Positions 18,319 to 28,289 of a stretch of DNA of 64,000 nucleotides are shown here, one piece after another. Within the stretch, counting starts at the first letter, position 1. Each line of letters begins with the position of its first letter. The DNA lies in the NCBI GenBank assembly GCA_003278855.1, contig QCCU01000004.1:1-64000 (forward strand). Direction: 5' to 3'. The DNA is from Prochlorococcus sp. AG-347-M23. Lineage in GTDB: Bacteria > Cyanobacteriota > Cyanobacteriia > PCC-6307 > Cyanobiaceae. Under the pieces are notes generated by a model that worked only from the letters and a program-made list of their open reading frames with translations, searched no databases and had not been told where the DNA came from. The position numbers and the translations under genes are program-made.

Positions 18319-18569
18319 TTTTAAAAACTCCTTTTTAGTAGTTAATTAGATGAGTTCTTGGTTAGAAGATATTTTAATGTAAATACCTAAACCTCTTTAT
18401 AGATATAAGGTAAAAGAAAAAAGAGAAAAAAGCATAATATAGAAACAAACTTACATAGGAAAAACATAAAAAATTAATTATCAAAATGATCAGGCAAGTG
18501 AAATGTTCTGAATTGATCTATTATTAGTTAATATGCAAAATTAATTGCTGTAGAAACATTATATTTTTC

Positions 18570-18887
18570 ATGACCAACTCTGATTACCTTTTAAAAGCTG
18601 CCATTAAGAAAGTAACCGAAAAATTAAACGAGATATTTGTTGGCAAAATTGAAGAAGCAACAAATATCGCTCAGGATGCTCCAGAAATTATCAAAAAAGA
18701 ATTTGATAGTTTGAAAGAATCCATAATTAAAGAAGCCTCAAGAATGGAAAAAGCCGAAAATGTTCAAGAAAATGAGTCTGCAAATACTCATCAAGATTCC
18801 AAAATAAAAAAAGCTTTAAATGAAATTGAAGATATCAATAAACAAATTGATCTCTTTAATAAAACCACTAATAATCAAATGAAATGA
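18570..18887 (+). CDS. Small hypothetical protein, translationally coupled to the UbiB-type kinase
   Basis: A 105-residue, highly charged, Lys/Glu-rich protein with heptad-like spacing (VTEKLNEIFVGKIEEATNIA, then KALNEIEDINKQIDLFNK), so probably mostly coiled coil; no signal peptide or membrane span. Its TGA overlaps the next ATG as ATGA, indicating coupled translation with the ABC1/UbiB gene. A 251-base gap precedes it, in which I see only AT-rich sequence. I do not recognise a family; membrane-periphery or quinone-related roles are guesses from its neighbour. Confidence 0.65.
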   Translation: MTNSDYLLKAAIKKVTEKLNEIFVGKIEEATNIAQDAPEIIKKEFDSLKESIIKEASRMEKAENVQENESANTHQDSKIKKALNEIEDINKQIDLFNKTTNNQMK

Positions 18888-20551
18888 GTTTTCACATTAT
18901 TCATTATCGTTTAAAAAAGTTGAAGAGGGCCTTTCTTATTTGGATAACTCTGATTTCGCTTTTAACAATTTTGTGGATAGACAATATTAGATTTACAATT
19001 TTCCAAACTAAAAGCAATGAAAAAAGTAGGGTCCAAATTAAAAGAGCTAGGTGGTTCACTAATCAATTAATAAAGCTTGGTTCAGCATTTATTAAAATTG
19101 GACAATTATTATCAGCGAGACCTGATTTGATTCCTAATACTTGGATACAGGAATTGTCTAAATTGCAGGATCAAGTTCCTAATTTTTCATTTGCGCAAGT
19201 TGAAGAAACTATAAGAGATGAACTAGGGTCTAAGTTTAATGAAATAGATCAAATAATATGTAATCCGGTTGGATCAGCATCACTAGCTCAGGTTCATAGA
19301 GCGACTTTAAAAAATGGTAAGAAAGTAGTATTTAAGGTTCAAAGACCCAATTTAAAAGAATTGTTTATTATCGATTTGGGCATAATGCAGCAAATAGCAG
19401 GATTGTTACAGAAAAACAAGAATTGGAGTCGAGGTAGAAACTGGGTTGAAATTGCTAGAGAGTGTAGGAAAGTTCTCATGAAAGAGCTTGATTTCAATAG
19501 TGAAGCACAATATGCAGCAAGATTCAGACAACAATTTCTTGATGATGAAAATGTTGAAGTCCCTGAAGTAATTTGGGATATGAGCAGTGAAAAAGTTCTT
19601 TGTTTAAGTTATTTAGAAGGAACAAAAATAAGCGATTTAGAAAAATTACAATCACAAGAAATTGATTTACCTAAGATTGCAGAAATAGGTGCCATCAGCT
19701 ATTTGAAACAATTAGTAAATTATGGTTTTTTTCATGCAGACCCTCATCCAGGGAATCTAGCAGTTTCAAATGAAGGTAAATTGATTTTTTATGATTTTGG
19801 AATGATGGGCAATATCTCAAATAATCTTCAAACAAGATTAGGCGGGATGGTTAAAGCTGCTGCTCTTAGAGACGCCTCATCACTTGTTAGTCAATTACAA
19901 CAAGCTGGGCTAATTTCAAAAGATATTGATGTAGGTCCAGTCAGAAGATTAGTCAGATTGATGCTTAAAGAAGCCTTAACTCCTCCATTTAGTCAAAATA
20001 TTATCGAAAAATTATCTGGAGATTTATACGAACTTGTTTATGAAACACCATTTCAACTGCCAGTAGATTTAATCTTTGTGATGAGAGCTTTATCAACTTT
20101 TGAAGGAGTTGGCAGAATGCTTGATTCAGGGTTTAACCTTGTATCAGTTACAAAGCCTTATTTAATAGAACTTATGACTTCGAATAATCAAACTCCCAAT
20201 GATTTAATTAACCAATTTGGAAGGCAAGTAGGTGAACTAGGATCAAAAGCTGTTGGGATTCCCAAAAGAATAGATGAAAGTTTAGAAAGATTAGAGCAGG
20301 GCGATTTACAATTGCAAATAAGAATGGGAGAGTCTGATAGGCAATTCAAAAAAATGTTTACTGCTCAAAAAACTTTAGGCCATTCAATTCTTATAGGCAG
20401 CTTATCAATTGCATCTGCTTTACTTGTAACCAATAAACAAAATAATTTTGCATTATTGCCACTTTTTTTTGCACTACCAATAAGTATTGACTGGATAAAG
20501 TGCCAATTAAGTATGAGGAAAGGCTCACGTTTAGAAAAACTTAAGCGCTAA
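18884..20551 (+). CDS. ABC1/UbiB-family atypical protein kinase-like ATPase
   Basis: A 555-residue protein with an N-terminal hydrophobic segment (about 17-35), the family-specific KIGQ motif at 71-74 (FIKIGQLLSARPDL), PVGSASLAQVH at 128-138, a catalytic HADPHPGNL loop near 285 and a YDFGMMG metal-binding motif. A second hydrophobic stretch is near the C-terminus. UbiB/ABC1 proteins support quinone biosynthesis or membrane lipid handling; cyanobacteria and plastids have several paralogues. It is coupled to the upstream 105-residue gene, and its stop is 4 bases from the enolase stop (convergent). Confidence 0.9.
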   Translation: MSFHIIHYRLKKLKRAFLIWITLISLLTILWIDNIRFTIFQTKSNEKSRVQIKRARWFTNQLIKLGSAFIKIGQLLSARPDLIPNTWIQELSKLQDQVPNFSFAQVEETIRDELGSKFNEIDQIICNPVGSASLAQVHRATLKNGKKVVFKVQRPNLKELFIIDLGIMQQIAGLLQKNKNWSRGRNWVEIARECRKVLMKELDFNSEAQYAARFRQQFLDDENVEVPEVIWDMSSEKVLCLSYLEGTKISDLEKLQSQEIDLPKIAEIGAISYLKQLVNYGFFHADPHPGNLAVSNEGKLIFYDFGMMGNISNNLQTRLGGMVKAAALRDASSLVSQLQQAGLISKDIDVGPVRRLVRLMLKEALTPPFSQNIIEKLSGDLYELVYETPFQLPVDLIFVMRALSTFEGVGRMLDSGFNLVSVTKPYLIELMTSNNQTPNDLINQFGRQVGELGSKAVGIPKRIDESLERLEQGDLQLQIRMGESDRQFKKMFTAQKTLGHSILIGSLSIASALLVTNKQNNFALLPLFFALPISIDWIKCQLSMRKGSRLEKLKR

Positions 20552-20555
20552 AAAA

Positions 20556-21851
<1,296 letters not shown>

Positions 21852-22109
21852 TTAATTATTACTATTTAAATCCTATTAATAGCAGAACTATTTGGCTAAT
21901 ATCTGAAATATATATTTTAAACAATTATAATTTTTTATTTCATAACAGTTTAGATATTAGTTAACACTTTTATTAATTCCAAAGTCCCTGCAACCCCTCT
22001 CATAAAAAGATTTTTGAAATTCATCTTACAATTTGAAAATTATTTGATGATTATTAATGCAGATCCTATTTAGAATATTAATTAATAATCAACTGTAGTT
22101 TTATAGTTT

Positions 22110-24866
22110 ATGAGAGAAACCCTTACATCCAGTCCTGAACTATTTAGCGATATAAGTTGGAACCTTCTCTTATTAGGAGAAGAAACCGCAAAAAAATGGG
22201 ATCATAGCGAATTTAATATTGAACACATAATTCATACATTGTTCTCATCAAGTGAATTCTTTGCTTTCATTGAAAAATTATCAATCGACCAAGATACAGT
22301 TTTAGACATAACAGAAGATTTTTTAGAAGAGACACCAACAAATGAGTCAGATATTTTTACTATTGGAGAAGATTTAGAAATTTTATTAGATAACGCGAAT
22401 CAGATTAAAACTCAATGGGGATCCAGATTAATAGAAATCCCTCATTTACTAATTGCTCTTGGAAGAGATTTGAGAATTGGAAATTATGTTTTTGAAGAAG
22501 GAAACCTTTCGATGGAAAAATTAGAGGAAGAATTAAAGTTTTACCCAAATATTAATCAATCAAAAGATTCTTTTAATTATGGGAATGTAATTGAAATAAA
22601 TAATCAATCTAATTTTAAATCAGACAAAGAAACTTTAGTTAAAGAAGAAAAATTGAAAAAAGCTATTGTTCCATTACCGAAAAGTGAACTTCAAATTGAA
22701 ACCAAAAAACAAGTTGGAAAAGACGAAAATGCTCTTTCAATTTATGGAAAAGATTTAACAGAATCAGCTAAAAAAGGCTTACTGGATCCCGTTTTAGGAA
22801 GAGAAAATGAGATCAATAATTTAATGAGGGTACTCTGCAGAAGAAACAAAAATAACCCTATACTTATTGGCAATCCTGGAGTTGGTAAAACCTCAATTGC
22901 AAAATTACTTGCTCAATTAATTGTAAACAAAAAAGTTCCTGATACTTTAAAGGACTTAAAAATTATTTCACTTGACTTAGGTGCATTAGTTTCTGGGACC
23001 AAATTTAGAGGTCAACTAGAGGAAAGACTAAGCTTAATAATGCAGGAACTAAATAATCCAAATCAAGGAATGATTCTATTTATTGATGAAATTCACTCAA
23101 TATTAAGTTCTGACAGATCTTCTACCGACATCAGTAACATCTTAAAACCTTTATTAGCTGAAGGAGAACTTAGATGTATTGGTACAACAACACCTGAGAA
23201 ATTTCGTGAAACTATTGAAAAAGATCAGGCATTAAATAATTGCTTTCAAAAGATAACTGTTAATGAACCTTCAGTAGAATTAAGCGCAAAAATATTACAA
23301 GGGATCAAAAAGAAATATGAATTACATCATGGCATAAAAATTTCTGAAGAGGCTGTAAACTATTCTACAAAATTGGCCGATAGATACATCAGCGATAAAT
23401 GTCTCCCTGATAGTGCAATAGATTTAATTGATGAAGCAGCTGCACAGTTGAAAATCGAGTCTAATAATATTCCTCCAATCATTCTTCAACAAGAAAACAA
23501 GCTTAATACAATTGATGAAAAATTGAATAATTTGCAAGAAGAAAATATTGAAGCTCAAGAAAAATTATTGAATAATAGACAACAATCAGAGGCAAAATTG
23601 AACGTTCTTTTGGAAAATTGGAACAATTTACGTGAAGAAATGGAGGAATTATCTATTTTAATGAAAGAAGAAGATAAGCTAACCAAACAAATTAAAGATA
23701 AATCAAATCGCGAAATTGAAAATGATCTAGACTATTTAGAAAAGCTTGAAAAAGAGTTAAGTGAAATAGAGAATGACATACAAAAAGTTGAAGAGAACTT
23801 TAATAAAATAAAGAAAAATAGAAATTTCCCTTTTAAATATCAAGTTGAACCTGATGATATTGCTGATGTTGTCTCAAAAATTACAGGTATTCCAATTTCT
23901 AAAGTAGTTTCAAATGAACGTAAGAAATTAGTCAATCTAGAAAAAGAACTAAGTGAAAAAGTTATTGGGCAAGAAAAAGCTATACAAGCTGTTTCTGCTG
24001 CAATTAGAAGAGCTCGCGTTGGCATGAAAAGTCCTAAAAGACCAATCGGATCTTTTTTATTTATGGGTCCTACAGGTGTTGGCAAAACAGAATTAGCAAA
24101 ATCTCTTGCAACAGCTTTATTTGATGAAGAAGACGCACTTTTAAGATTAGACATGAGTGAATATATGGAAAAAAATGCCGTAGCAAGACTTATGGGAGCT
24201 CCTCCAGGTTATGTTGGTTATGAAGAGGGAGGTCAATTAACTGAAGCTGTAAGACGTAAACCCTATTCAGTAATACTTCTTGATGAGATAGAAAAAGCAC
24301 ATTCAGAAGTTTTTAATATCCTTTTACAAGTCTTAGATGAAGGAAGATTAACAGACTCTCAAGGTAGGACCGTGGACTTTAAAAATACCGTAATCATTAT
24401 GACAAGCAACCTAGCTGGTAAATCTATACTGGAGTATTCACAAAAGATTTCTAAAAGTGAGGGAAAGTTAGAAAAAGACCAAAAAACCTTAGATGATTCC
24501 ATTAGTAATACATTGTCTTCAATTTTTAGACCTGAATTTTTAAATAGAATTGACGAAGTAGTAAAGTTTAATCCATTATCTATTGATGAACTTCAAAAAA
24601 TAATAATTTTACAAACAGAAGATTTAAAAGACCTGCTACTTGAACAGAAAATAAATATCGTTATAGACAAAAAAGTTATTAATAAAATTGCAAATGATTC
24701 TTACCAACCTGAATATGGAGCTAGACCACTTAGCAGGGAACTTAGAAGACAAATAGAAAATCCCTTGGCTGCAAAACTTTTAGAGGATAACTTCAAAAAC
24801 AAAAAAAATATAACAATTAAACTTAACCCTGCTAAAACAGATGAGATCGTTTTCAAACCTAGCTGA
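22110..24866 (+). CDS. clpB: ClpB-type AAA+ disaggregase with an atypical first ring
   Basis: 918 residues. It has a divergent Clp N domain (1-150), NBD1 with Walker A GNPGVGKT (254-261) and Walker B FIDEIH (324-329), a coiled-coil middle region (about 460-570), and NBD2 with Walker A GPTGVGKT (653-660), pore loop GYVGYEEGG and Walker B ILLDEIEKAH. ClpB rescues aggregated proteins with DnaK. NBD1 reads ALNNCFQK at 374-381 where family members have ALERRFQK, so both NBD1 arginine fingers are absent. NBD2 keeps FRPEFLNRIDE and GARPLSRELRR. No ClpP-binding loop was obvious. Likely the second ClpB paralogue (ClpB2-like) of picocyanobacteria. Confidence 0.85.
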   Translation: MRETLTSSPELFSDISWNLLLLGEETAKKWDHSEFNIEHIIHTLFSSSEFFAFIEKLSIDQDTVLDITEDFLEETPTNESDIFTIGEDLEILLDNANQIKTQWGSRLIEIPHLLIALGRDLRIGNYVFEEGNLSMEKLEEELKFYPNINQSKDSFNYGNVIEINNQSNFKSDKETLVKEEKLKKAIVPLPKSELQIETKKQVGKDENALSIYGKDLTESAKKGLLDPVLGRENEINNLMRVLCRRNKNNPILIGNPGVGKTSIAKLLAQLIVNKKVPDTLKDLKIISLDLGALVSGTKFRGQLEERLSLIMQELNNPNQGMILFIDEIHSILSSDRSSTDISNILKPLLAEGELRCIGTTTPEKFRETIEKDQALNNCFQKITVNEPSVELSAKILQGIKKKYELHHGIKISEEAVNYSTKLADRYISDKCLPDSAIDLIDEAAAQLKIESNNIPPIILQQENKLNTIDEKLNNLQEENIEAQEKLLNNRQQSEAKLNVLLENWNNLREEMEELSILMKEEDKLTKQIKDKSNREIENDLDYLEKLEKELSEIENDIQKVEENFNKIKKNRNFPFKYQVEPDDIADVVSKITGIPISKVVSNERKKLVNLEKELSEKVIGQEKAIQAVSAAIRRARVGMKSPKRPIGSFLFMGPTGVGKTELAKSLATALFDEEDALLRLDMSEYMEKNAVARLMGAPPGYVGYEEGGQLTEAVRRKPYSVILLDEIEKAHSEVFNILLQVLDEGRLTDSQGRTVDFKNTVIIMTSNLAGKSILEYSQKISKSEGKLEKDQKTLDDSISNTLSSIFRPEFLNRIDEVVKFNPLSIDELQKIIILQTEDLKDLLLEQKINIVIDKKVINKIANDSYQPEYGARPLSRELRRQIENPLAAKLLEDNFKNKKNITIKLNPAKTDEIVFKPS

Positions 24867-24927
24867 GGAGTAAATCAATAAGCTAAAATAAAACTAAACC
24901 ATAAAGCTTAATTTCAAATAAAATTTT

Positions 24928-25170
24928 GTGACAAGTCCTACTACTAATAAAGAACCTCTTAAAAAGGATTCTCCTGAAATTGAAGATCCTAAAAAAAAGG
25001 ATAATTTTTTTAGATCTACCTACGATGAGCTTAAACTTGTCGTGTGGCCTAACAAACAACAACTTTTTAGCGAATCAGTAGCAGTTATAATTATGGTATC
25101 GTTTTCTGCTGCAGCCATTGCTTCTGTTAGCAGATTCTATGGATGGGCAGCCTCGCAAATTTTTGGTTGA
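24928..25170 (+). CDS. secE: SecE, preprotein translocase subunit
   Basis: An 80-residue single-span protein with a charged N-terminus, the conserved FFRSTYDELKLVVWP amphipathic helix before the membrane segment, and a hydrophobic span around 48-68. SecE clamps SecY in the Sec translocon of the plasma and thylakoid membranes. GTG start at 24928. It heads the classic secE-nusG-rplK-rplA-rplJ-rplL order and is 61 bases after the clpB-type gene. Confidence 0.95.
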   Translation: MTSPTTNKEPLKKDSPEIEDPKKKDNFFRSTYDELKLVVWPNKQQLFSESVAVIIMVSFSAAAIASVSRFYGWAASQIFG

Positions 25171-25221
25171 ATTATCTCCCGAATATCCATTAATAATGAT
25201 CTTAATTAAGCTTCCAGAAAA

Positions 25222-25833
25222 ATGAGTAATGAATTAACTACAAGCCTTGCTTCTTCAAAAGCAAATACAAGCATCGCAAGATGGTATGCAGTTCAAGTAG
25301 CCTCAAGCTGTGAAAAAAAAGTAAAAGCGACTCTTGAGCAGAGATCAGTAACTCTAGGTGTTAATAATAGAATCATTGAAATTGAAATTCCCCAAACTCC
25401 AGGAATTAAATTAAAAAAAGATGGAAGCAGACAAACTACTGAAGAAAAAGTTTTCCCAGGTTATGTCCTCGTAAGAATGATTTTGGATGAAGATACAATG
25501 ATGGCTGTTAAAAGTACTCCAAATGTAATTAACTTTGTCGGTGCTGAAGACGGTAGAGGCAACGGAAGATCACGAGGTCATATCAAACCTCGACCATTAT
25601 CAAGACAAGAAGTTAATAGAATCTTTAAGCGCGCATCAGAGAAAAAAGCTGTAATCAAGCTAGATATTGAAGAGAAAGATAGAATCATTGTAACTAGTGG
25701 TCCATTCAAGGATTTCCAGGGAGAAGTTATAGAAGTTTCAGGAGAAAGAAATAAATTAAAAGCATTACTTTCAATATTTGGGCGCGAGACTCCTGTAGAA
25801 TTAGAATTCTCACAAATCAATAAACAAAATTAA
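25222..25833 (+). CDS. nusG: NusG, transcription elongation/antitermination factor
   Basis: A 203-residue protein with the NGN domain (RWYAVQVASSCEKKVKATLEQR, then EEKVFPGYVLVRMILDE) and a C-terminal KOW domain (DRIIVTSGPFKDFQGEVIEV). It binds RNA polymerase beta' and couples transcription with translation or Rho. A longer insertion near 50-75 (IPQTPGIKLKKDGSRQTT) is usual in cyanobacterial NusG. It lies 51 bases after secE. Confidence 0.98.
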   Translation: MSNELTTSLASSKANTSIARWYAVQVASSCEKKVKATLEQRSVTLGVNNRIIEIEIPQTPGIKLKKDGSRQTTEEKVFPGYVLVRMILDEDTMMAVKSTPNVINFVGAEDGRGNGRSRGHIKPRPLSRQEVNRIFKRASEKKAVIKLDIEEKDRIIVTSGPFKDFQGEVIEVSGERNKLKALLSIFGRETPVELEFSQINKQN

Positions 25834-25900
25834 TTTCTAATTGTTCTTGTTTATCGAGTAAAATTATGATTTTCTACTTCAGCTTAAATTCTCTAATCTA

Positions 25901-26326
25901 ATGGCAAAAAAAATTGTTGCAGTTATCAAGCTTGCTCTACAAGCAGGCAAAGCAAATCCTGCTCCTCCTGTAGGGCCAGCTTTAGGTCAACATGGTGTCA
26001 ATATCATGGCATTTTGCAAAGAATACAACGCAAGGACACAAGATAAAGCAGGTTTTGTAATTCCAGTCGAGATTTCTGTTTTTGAAGATAGAAGCTTTAC
26101 TTTTATCACAAAAACACCTCCTGCTTCCGTCTTAATAACAAAAGCAGCTGGTATAGAAAAAGGTTCAGGTGAATCCGCAAAAGGCTCTGTTGGAAAAATA
26201 AGTAAAGCTCAACTAGAAGAAATAGCCAAAACTAAGCTTCCTGATCTAAACTGTTCTAGTGTTGAATCAGCGATGAAAGTAATTGAGGGTACTGCTCGTA
26301 ATATGGGCGTCTCTATCACTGATTGA
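25901..26326 (+). CDS. rplK: Ribosomal protein L11
   Basis: 141 residues, standard length. The proline-rich N-terminal [24 protein letters not shown] and the C-terminal rRNA-binding [20 protein letters not shown] are diagnostic. L11 forms the GTPase-associated centre of the 50S stalk base, where RelA-type factors sense stalled ribosomes. It is 67 bases after nusG in the ribosomal operon. Confidence 0.99.
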   Translation: MAKKIVAVIKLALQAGKANPAPPVGPALGQHGVNIMAFCKEYNARTQDKAGFVIPVEISVFEDRSFTFITKTPPASVLITKAAGIEKGSGESAKGSVGKISKAQLEEIAKTKLPDLNCSSVESAMKVIEGTARNMGVSITD

Positions 26327-26353
26327 GTTCAATACAAAATTTATCACTATTTA

Positions 26354-26383
26354 GGGGAGGTTAGTTAATAACCGTTTGCACCC
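26354..26383 (+). promoter_or_regulatory. Small hairpin between rplK and rplA, possible L1 autoregulatory site
   Basis: GGTTA (26359-26363) and TAACC (26369-26373) form a 5-bp stem with a five-base loop, flanked by GGGG (26354-26357) and CCC (26381-26383). It ends 9 bases before the rplA ATG. L1 represses its own mRNA by mimicry of its rRNA site in other bacteria; whether this hairpin is that site is only a suggestion. Confidence 0.3.
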
Positions 26384-26392
26384 AATATTATT

Positions 26393-27100
26393 ATGAAAAA
26401 ACTTTCCAAAAGAATGGCGGCTCTATCAACAAAGATAGAAGATCGCATTTACGCACCACTTGAAGCTCTTAGTATTATCAAGGAAAATGCTAATGCAAAA
26501 TTTGATGAAACTATTGAAGCGCATATACGTTTAGGGATTGATCCAAAATATACCGATCAACAATTAAGAACCACTGTTGCATTACCGCATGGTACCGGTC
26601 AAAGCATCAAAATTGCAGTAATCACAAGCGGTGAGAATGTATCGAAAGCAAAGGATGCTGGTGCAGATTTATTTGGTGAAGAAGATCTTGTGGAAAGCAT
26701 AAACAAAGGGAATATGGAGTTCGATCTACTTATTGCTACTCCAGATATGATGCCAAAGGTTGCAAAATTAGGTCGAGTTTTAGGACCTAGAGGTTTAATG
26801 CCTAATCCTAAAGCTGGTACAGTGACTAATGATATTGCTAATGCGATAAAAGAATTCAAAGCTGGTAAGCTCGAATTTAGAGCAGATAAAGCGGGCATTG
26901 TTCATGTCCGCTTTGGAAAAGCAAGCTTCACAAAAGAGTCTTTATTGGACAACTTAAAGACCTTACAAGAATCAATAGATAAAAATAAACCAAGTGGAGC
27001 AAAAGGAAAGTATTGGAAAACTTTTTATGTGACTTCAACTATGGGACCTTCTGTTCAAGTTGATATAAATGCCATCCAAGATTACCAACCTGAAGGTTAA
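26393..27100 (+). CDS. rplA: Ribosomal protein L1
   Basis: 235 residues, usual length. The C-terminal half of the family signature is clear: [19 protein letters not shown] near 125-143, and the strand [19 protein letters not shown]1 binds the mobile stalk of 23S rRNA near the E site. It is 66 bases after rplK; the gap holds a small hairpin. The 190-base interval to rplJ contains the L10 leader. Confidence 0.99.
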   Translation: MKKLSKRMAALSTKIEDRIYAPLEALSIIKENANAKFDETIEAHIRLGIDPKYTDQQLRTTVALPHGTGQSIKIAVITSGENVSKAKDAGADLFGEEDLVESINKGNMEFDLLIATPDMMPKVAKLGRVLGPRGLMPNPKAGTVTNDIANAIKEFKAGKLEFRADKAGIVHVRFGKASFTKESLLDNLKTLQESIDKNKPSGAKGKYWKTFYVTSTMGPSVQVDINAIQDYQPEG

Positions 27101-27110
27101 CCCTTTGTAG

Positions 27111-27116
27111 TATAAT
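27111..27116 (+). promoter_or_regulatory. Candidate -10 element for rplJ-rplL
   Basis: A perfect TATAAT at 27111-27116, ten bases after the rplA stop. No good -35 is visible at the right spacing, which is common in AT-rich cyanobacterial promoters. It would start a transcript that includes the whole L10 leader. Confidence 0.45.
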
Positions 27117-27122
27117 TTAAAT

Positions 27123-27290
27123 TGCAATAATACGGCCAAAGAAAGTAGGTTGATTTAGTTATTCTAAATTTTTAATTCCTACCGAGGACTCGTCTTAAAT
27201 TATTTCTTTTTGGATCTAATAAAAGCGGCCTCTTTAAAAGGACTTTGCCGCATTTCCTGCTCTCCCTAAATTACGATCCAAAAAACATCA
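27123..27290 (+). promoter_or_regulatory. Ribosomal protein L10 leader (autoregulatory mRNA structure)
   Basis: The 190-base gap before rplJ holds nested pairings expected of an L10 leader. A 10-bp stem pairs TTTTTGGATC (27207-27216) with GATCCAAAAA (27275-27284) and encloses an inner stem GCGGC (27225-27229) with GCCGC (27247-27251), next to GGACTTT. Further upstream GTAGG (about 27146) can pair with CCTAC (about 27178). The outer stem ends 6 bases before the rplJ ATG, so it can mask the start when L10(L12)4 binds. Assignment rests on position and structure. Confidence 0.75.
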
Positions 27291-27818
27291 ATGGGCCGAA
27301 CACTAGAGAATAAGCAACAAATCGTTACTGAGATTAAATCTCTATTAAACGACTCGGAAATGGCTGTAGTTCTTGACTATAAAGGTTTAACTATCAAAGA
27401 GATGTCAGATTTGCGATCTAGATTGCAAACAACTAACGGCATTTGCAAAGTTACTAAAAATTCATTAATGCGTAAAGCTATTGATGGAGATAGTAATTGG
27501 AATGATCTTGAATCTTTACTGACCGGAACAAATGCTTTTGTCTTAATCAAAGAAGATGTTGGTGGTGCTGTAAAAGCTATCCAATCTTTTCAAAAAGACA
27601 CCAAAAAATCCGAAACCAAAGGAGCTTTATTTGAAGGCAGACTTTTAAGCGATTCTGAAATAAAAGAAATTGCAAGTCTTCCATCTAAAGAAGTATTGAT
27701 GGCAAAAATTGCTGGCGCTCTTAATGGCGTTGCAACAAAAATTGCGATCTCTATTAATGAAGTACCTTCTGGACTTGCTAGATCACTTAAACAACATTCT
27801 GAAAAATCAGAATCCTAA
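27291..27818 (+). CDS. rplJ: Ribosomal protein L10
   Basis: 175 residues. The N-terminal rRNA-binding domain includes [31 protein letters not shown] and [10 protein letters not shown]; the C-terminal helix that carries L7/L12 dimers follows near 140-175. L10 is the stalk base protein and translational repressor of its own operon. It lies directly behind the leader described above and 28 bases before rplL. Confidence 0.98.
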   Translation: MGRTLENKQQIVTEIKSLLNDSEMAVVLDYKGLTIKEMSDLRSRLQTTNGICKVTKNSLMRKAIDGDSNWNDLESLLTGTNAFVLIKEDVGGAVKAIQSFQKDTKKSETKGALFEGRLLSDSEIKEIASLPSKEVLMAKIAGALNGVATKIAISINEVPSGLARSLKQHSEKSES

Positions 27819-27846
27819 ATTCAAAACCTAATTAACTTTTAAGAAA

Positions 27847-28242
27847 ATGTCCGCAAAAACTGAAGAAATTCTTGAATCATTAAAATCTCTATCACTTTTA
27901 GAAGCATCTGAGCTTGTAAAACAAATTGAAGAGGCTTTTGGTGTATCTGCTGCAGCTTCTGCAGGTGTTGTAATGGCAGCTCCAGGAGCAGCTGGCGGTG
28001 ACGCAGATGGTGGCGCTGCTGAAGAAAAAACTGAATTTGATGTAGTTCTAGAAAGCTTTGATGCAGCTGCAAAAATCAAAGTCCTTAAGGTTGTAAGAAA
28101 TGCAACTGGTCTAGGTCTTGGCGATGCAAAAGCACTTGTTGAATCTGCACCAAAAACAGTAAAAGAAGGAATTGCTAAAGCAGATGCTGAATCTTTAAAG
28201 AAAGAGATTGAAGAAGCTGGCGGTAAAGTTACACTTAAGTAA
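27847..28242 (+). CDS. rplL: Ribosomal protein L7/L12
   Basis: 131 residues. An N-terminal dimerisation helix pair (about 1-35), an Ala/Gly-rich hinge (about 40-60) and the C-terminal domain with [20 protein letters not shown] and [22 protein letters not shown]7/L12 dimers recruit translational GTPases. It is the last ribosomal gene in the cluster; a hairpin follows and rpoB/rpoC are not adjacent in this window. Confidence 0.99.
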
Positions 28243-28256
28243 GAGTACATTTTTTA

Positions 28257-28285
28257 AAGCCGATAACCTTAATATCGGCTTCAAA
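28257..28285 (+). terminator. Hairpin after rplL (weak terminator or processing structure)
   Basis: AAGCCGATA (28257-28265) and TATCGGCTT (28273-28281) form a perfect 9-bp stem with a seven-base loop. It is followed by CAAAAATT instead of a T-tract and ends 8 bases before the rnhA start. It may attenuate, protect the rplL 3' end, or influence rnhA initiation rather than terminate efficiently. Confidence 0.45.
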
Positions 28286-28289
28286 AATT

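Noticed and set aside
18319..18569. 251-base gap as a possible small RNA gene
   Set aside because: It contains only AT-rich sequence with A-runs and no stable hairpin or terminator that I could find.
27828..28250. Antisense 140-codon frame over rplL
   Set aside because: The Ala/Gly-rich hinge of L7/L12 gives long open antisense frames; the sense gene is certain.
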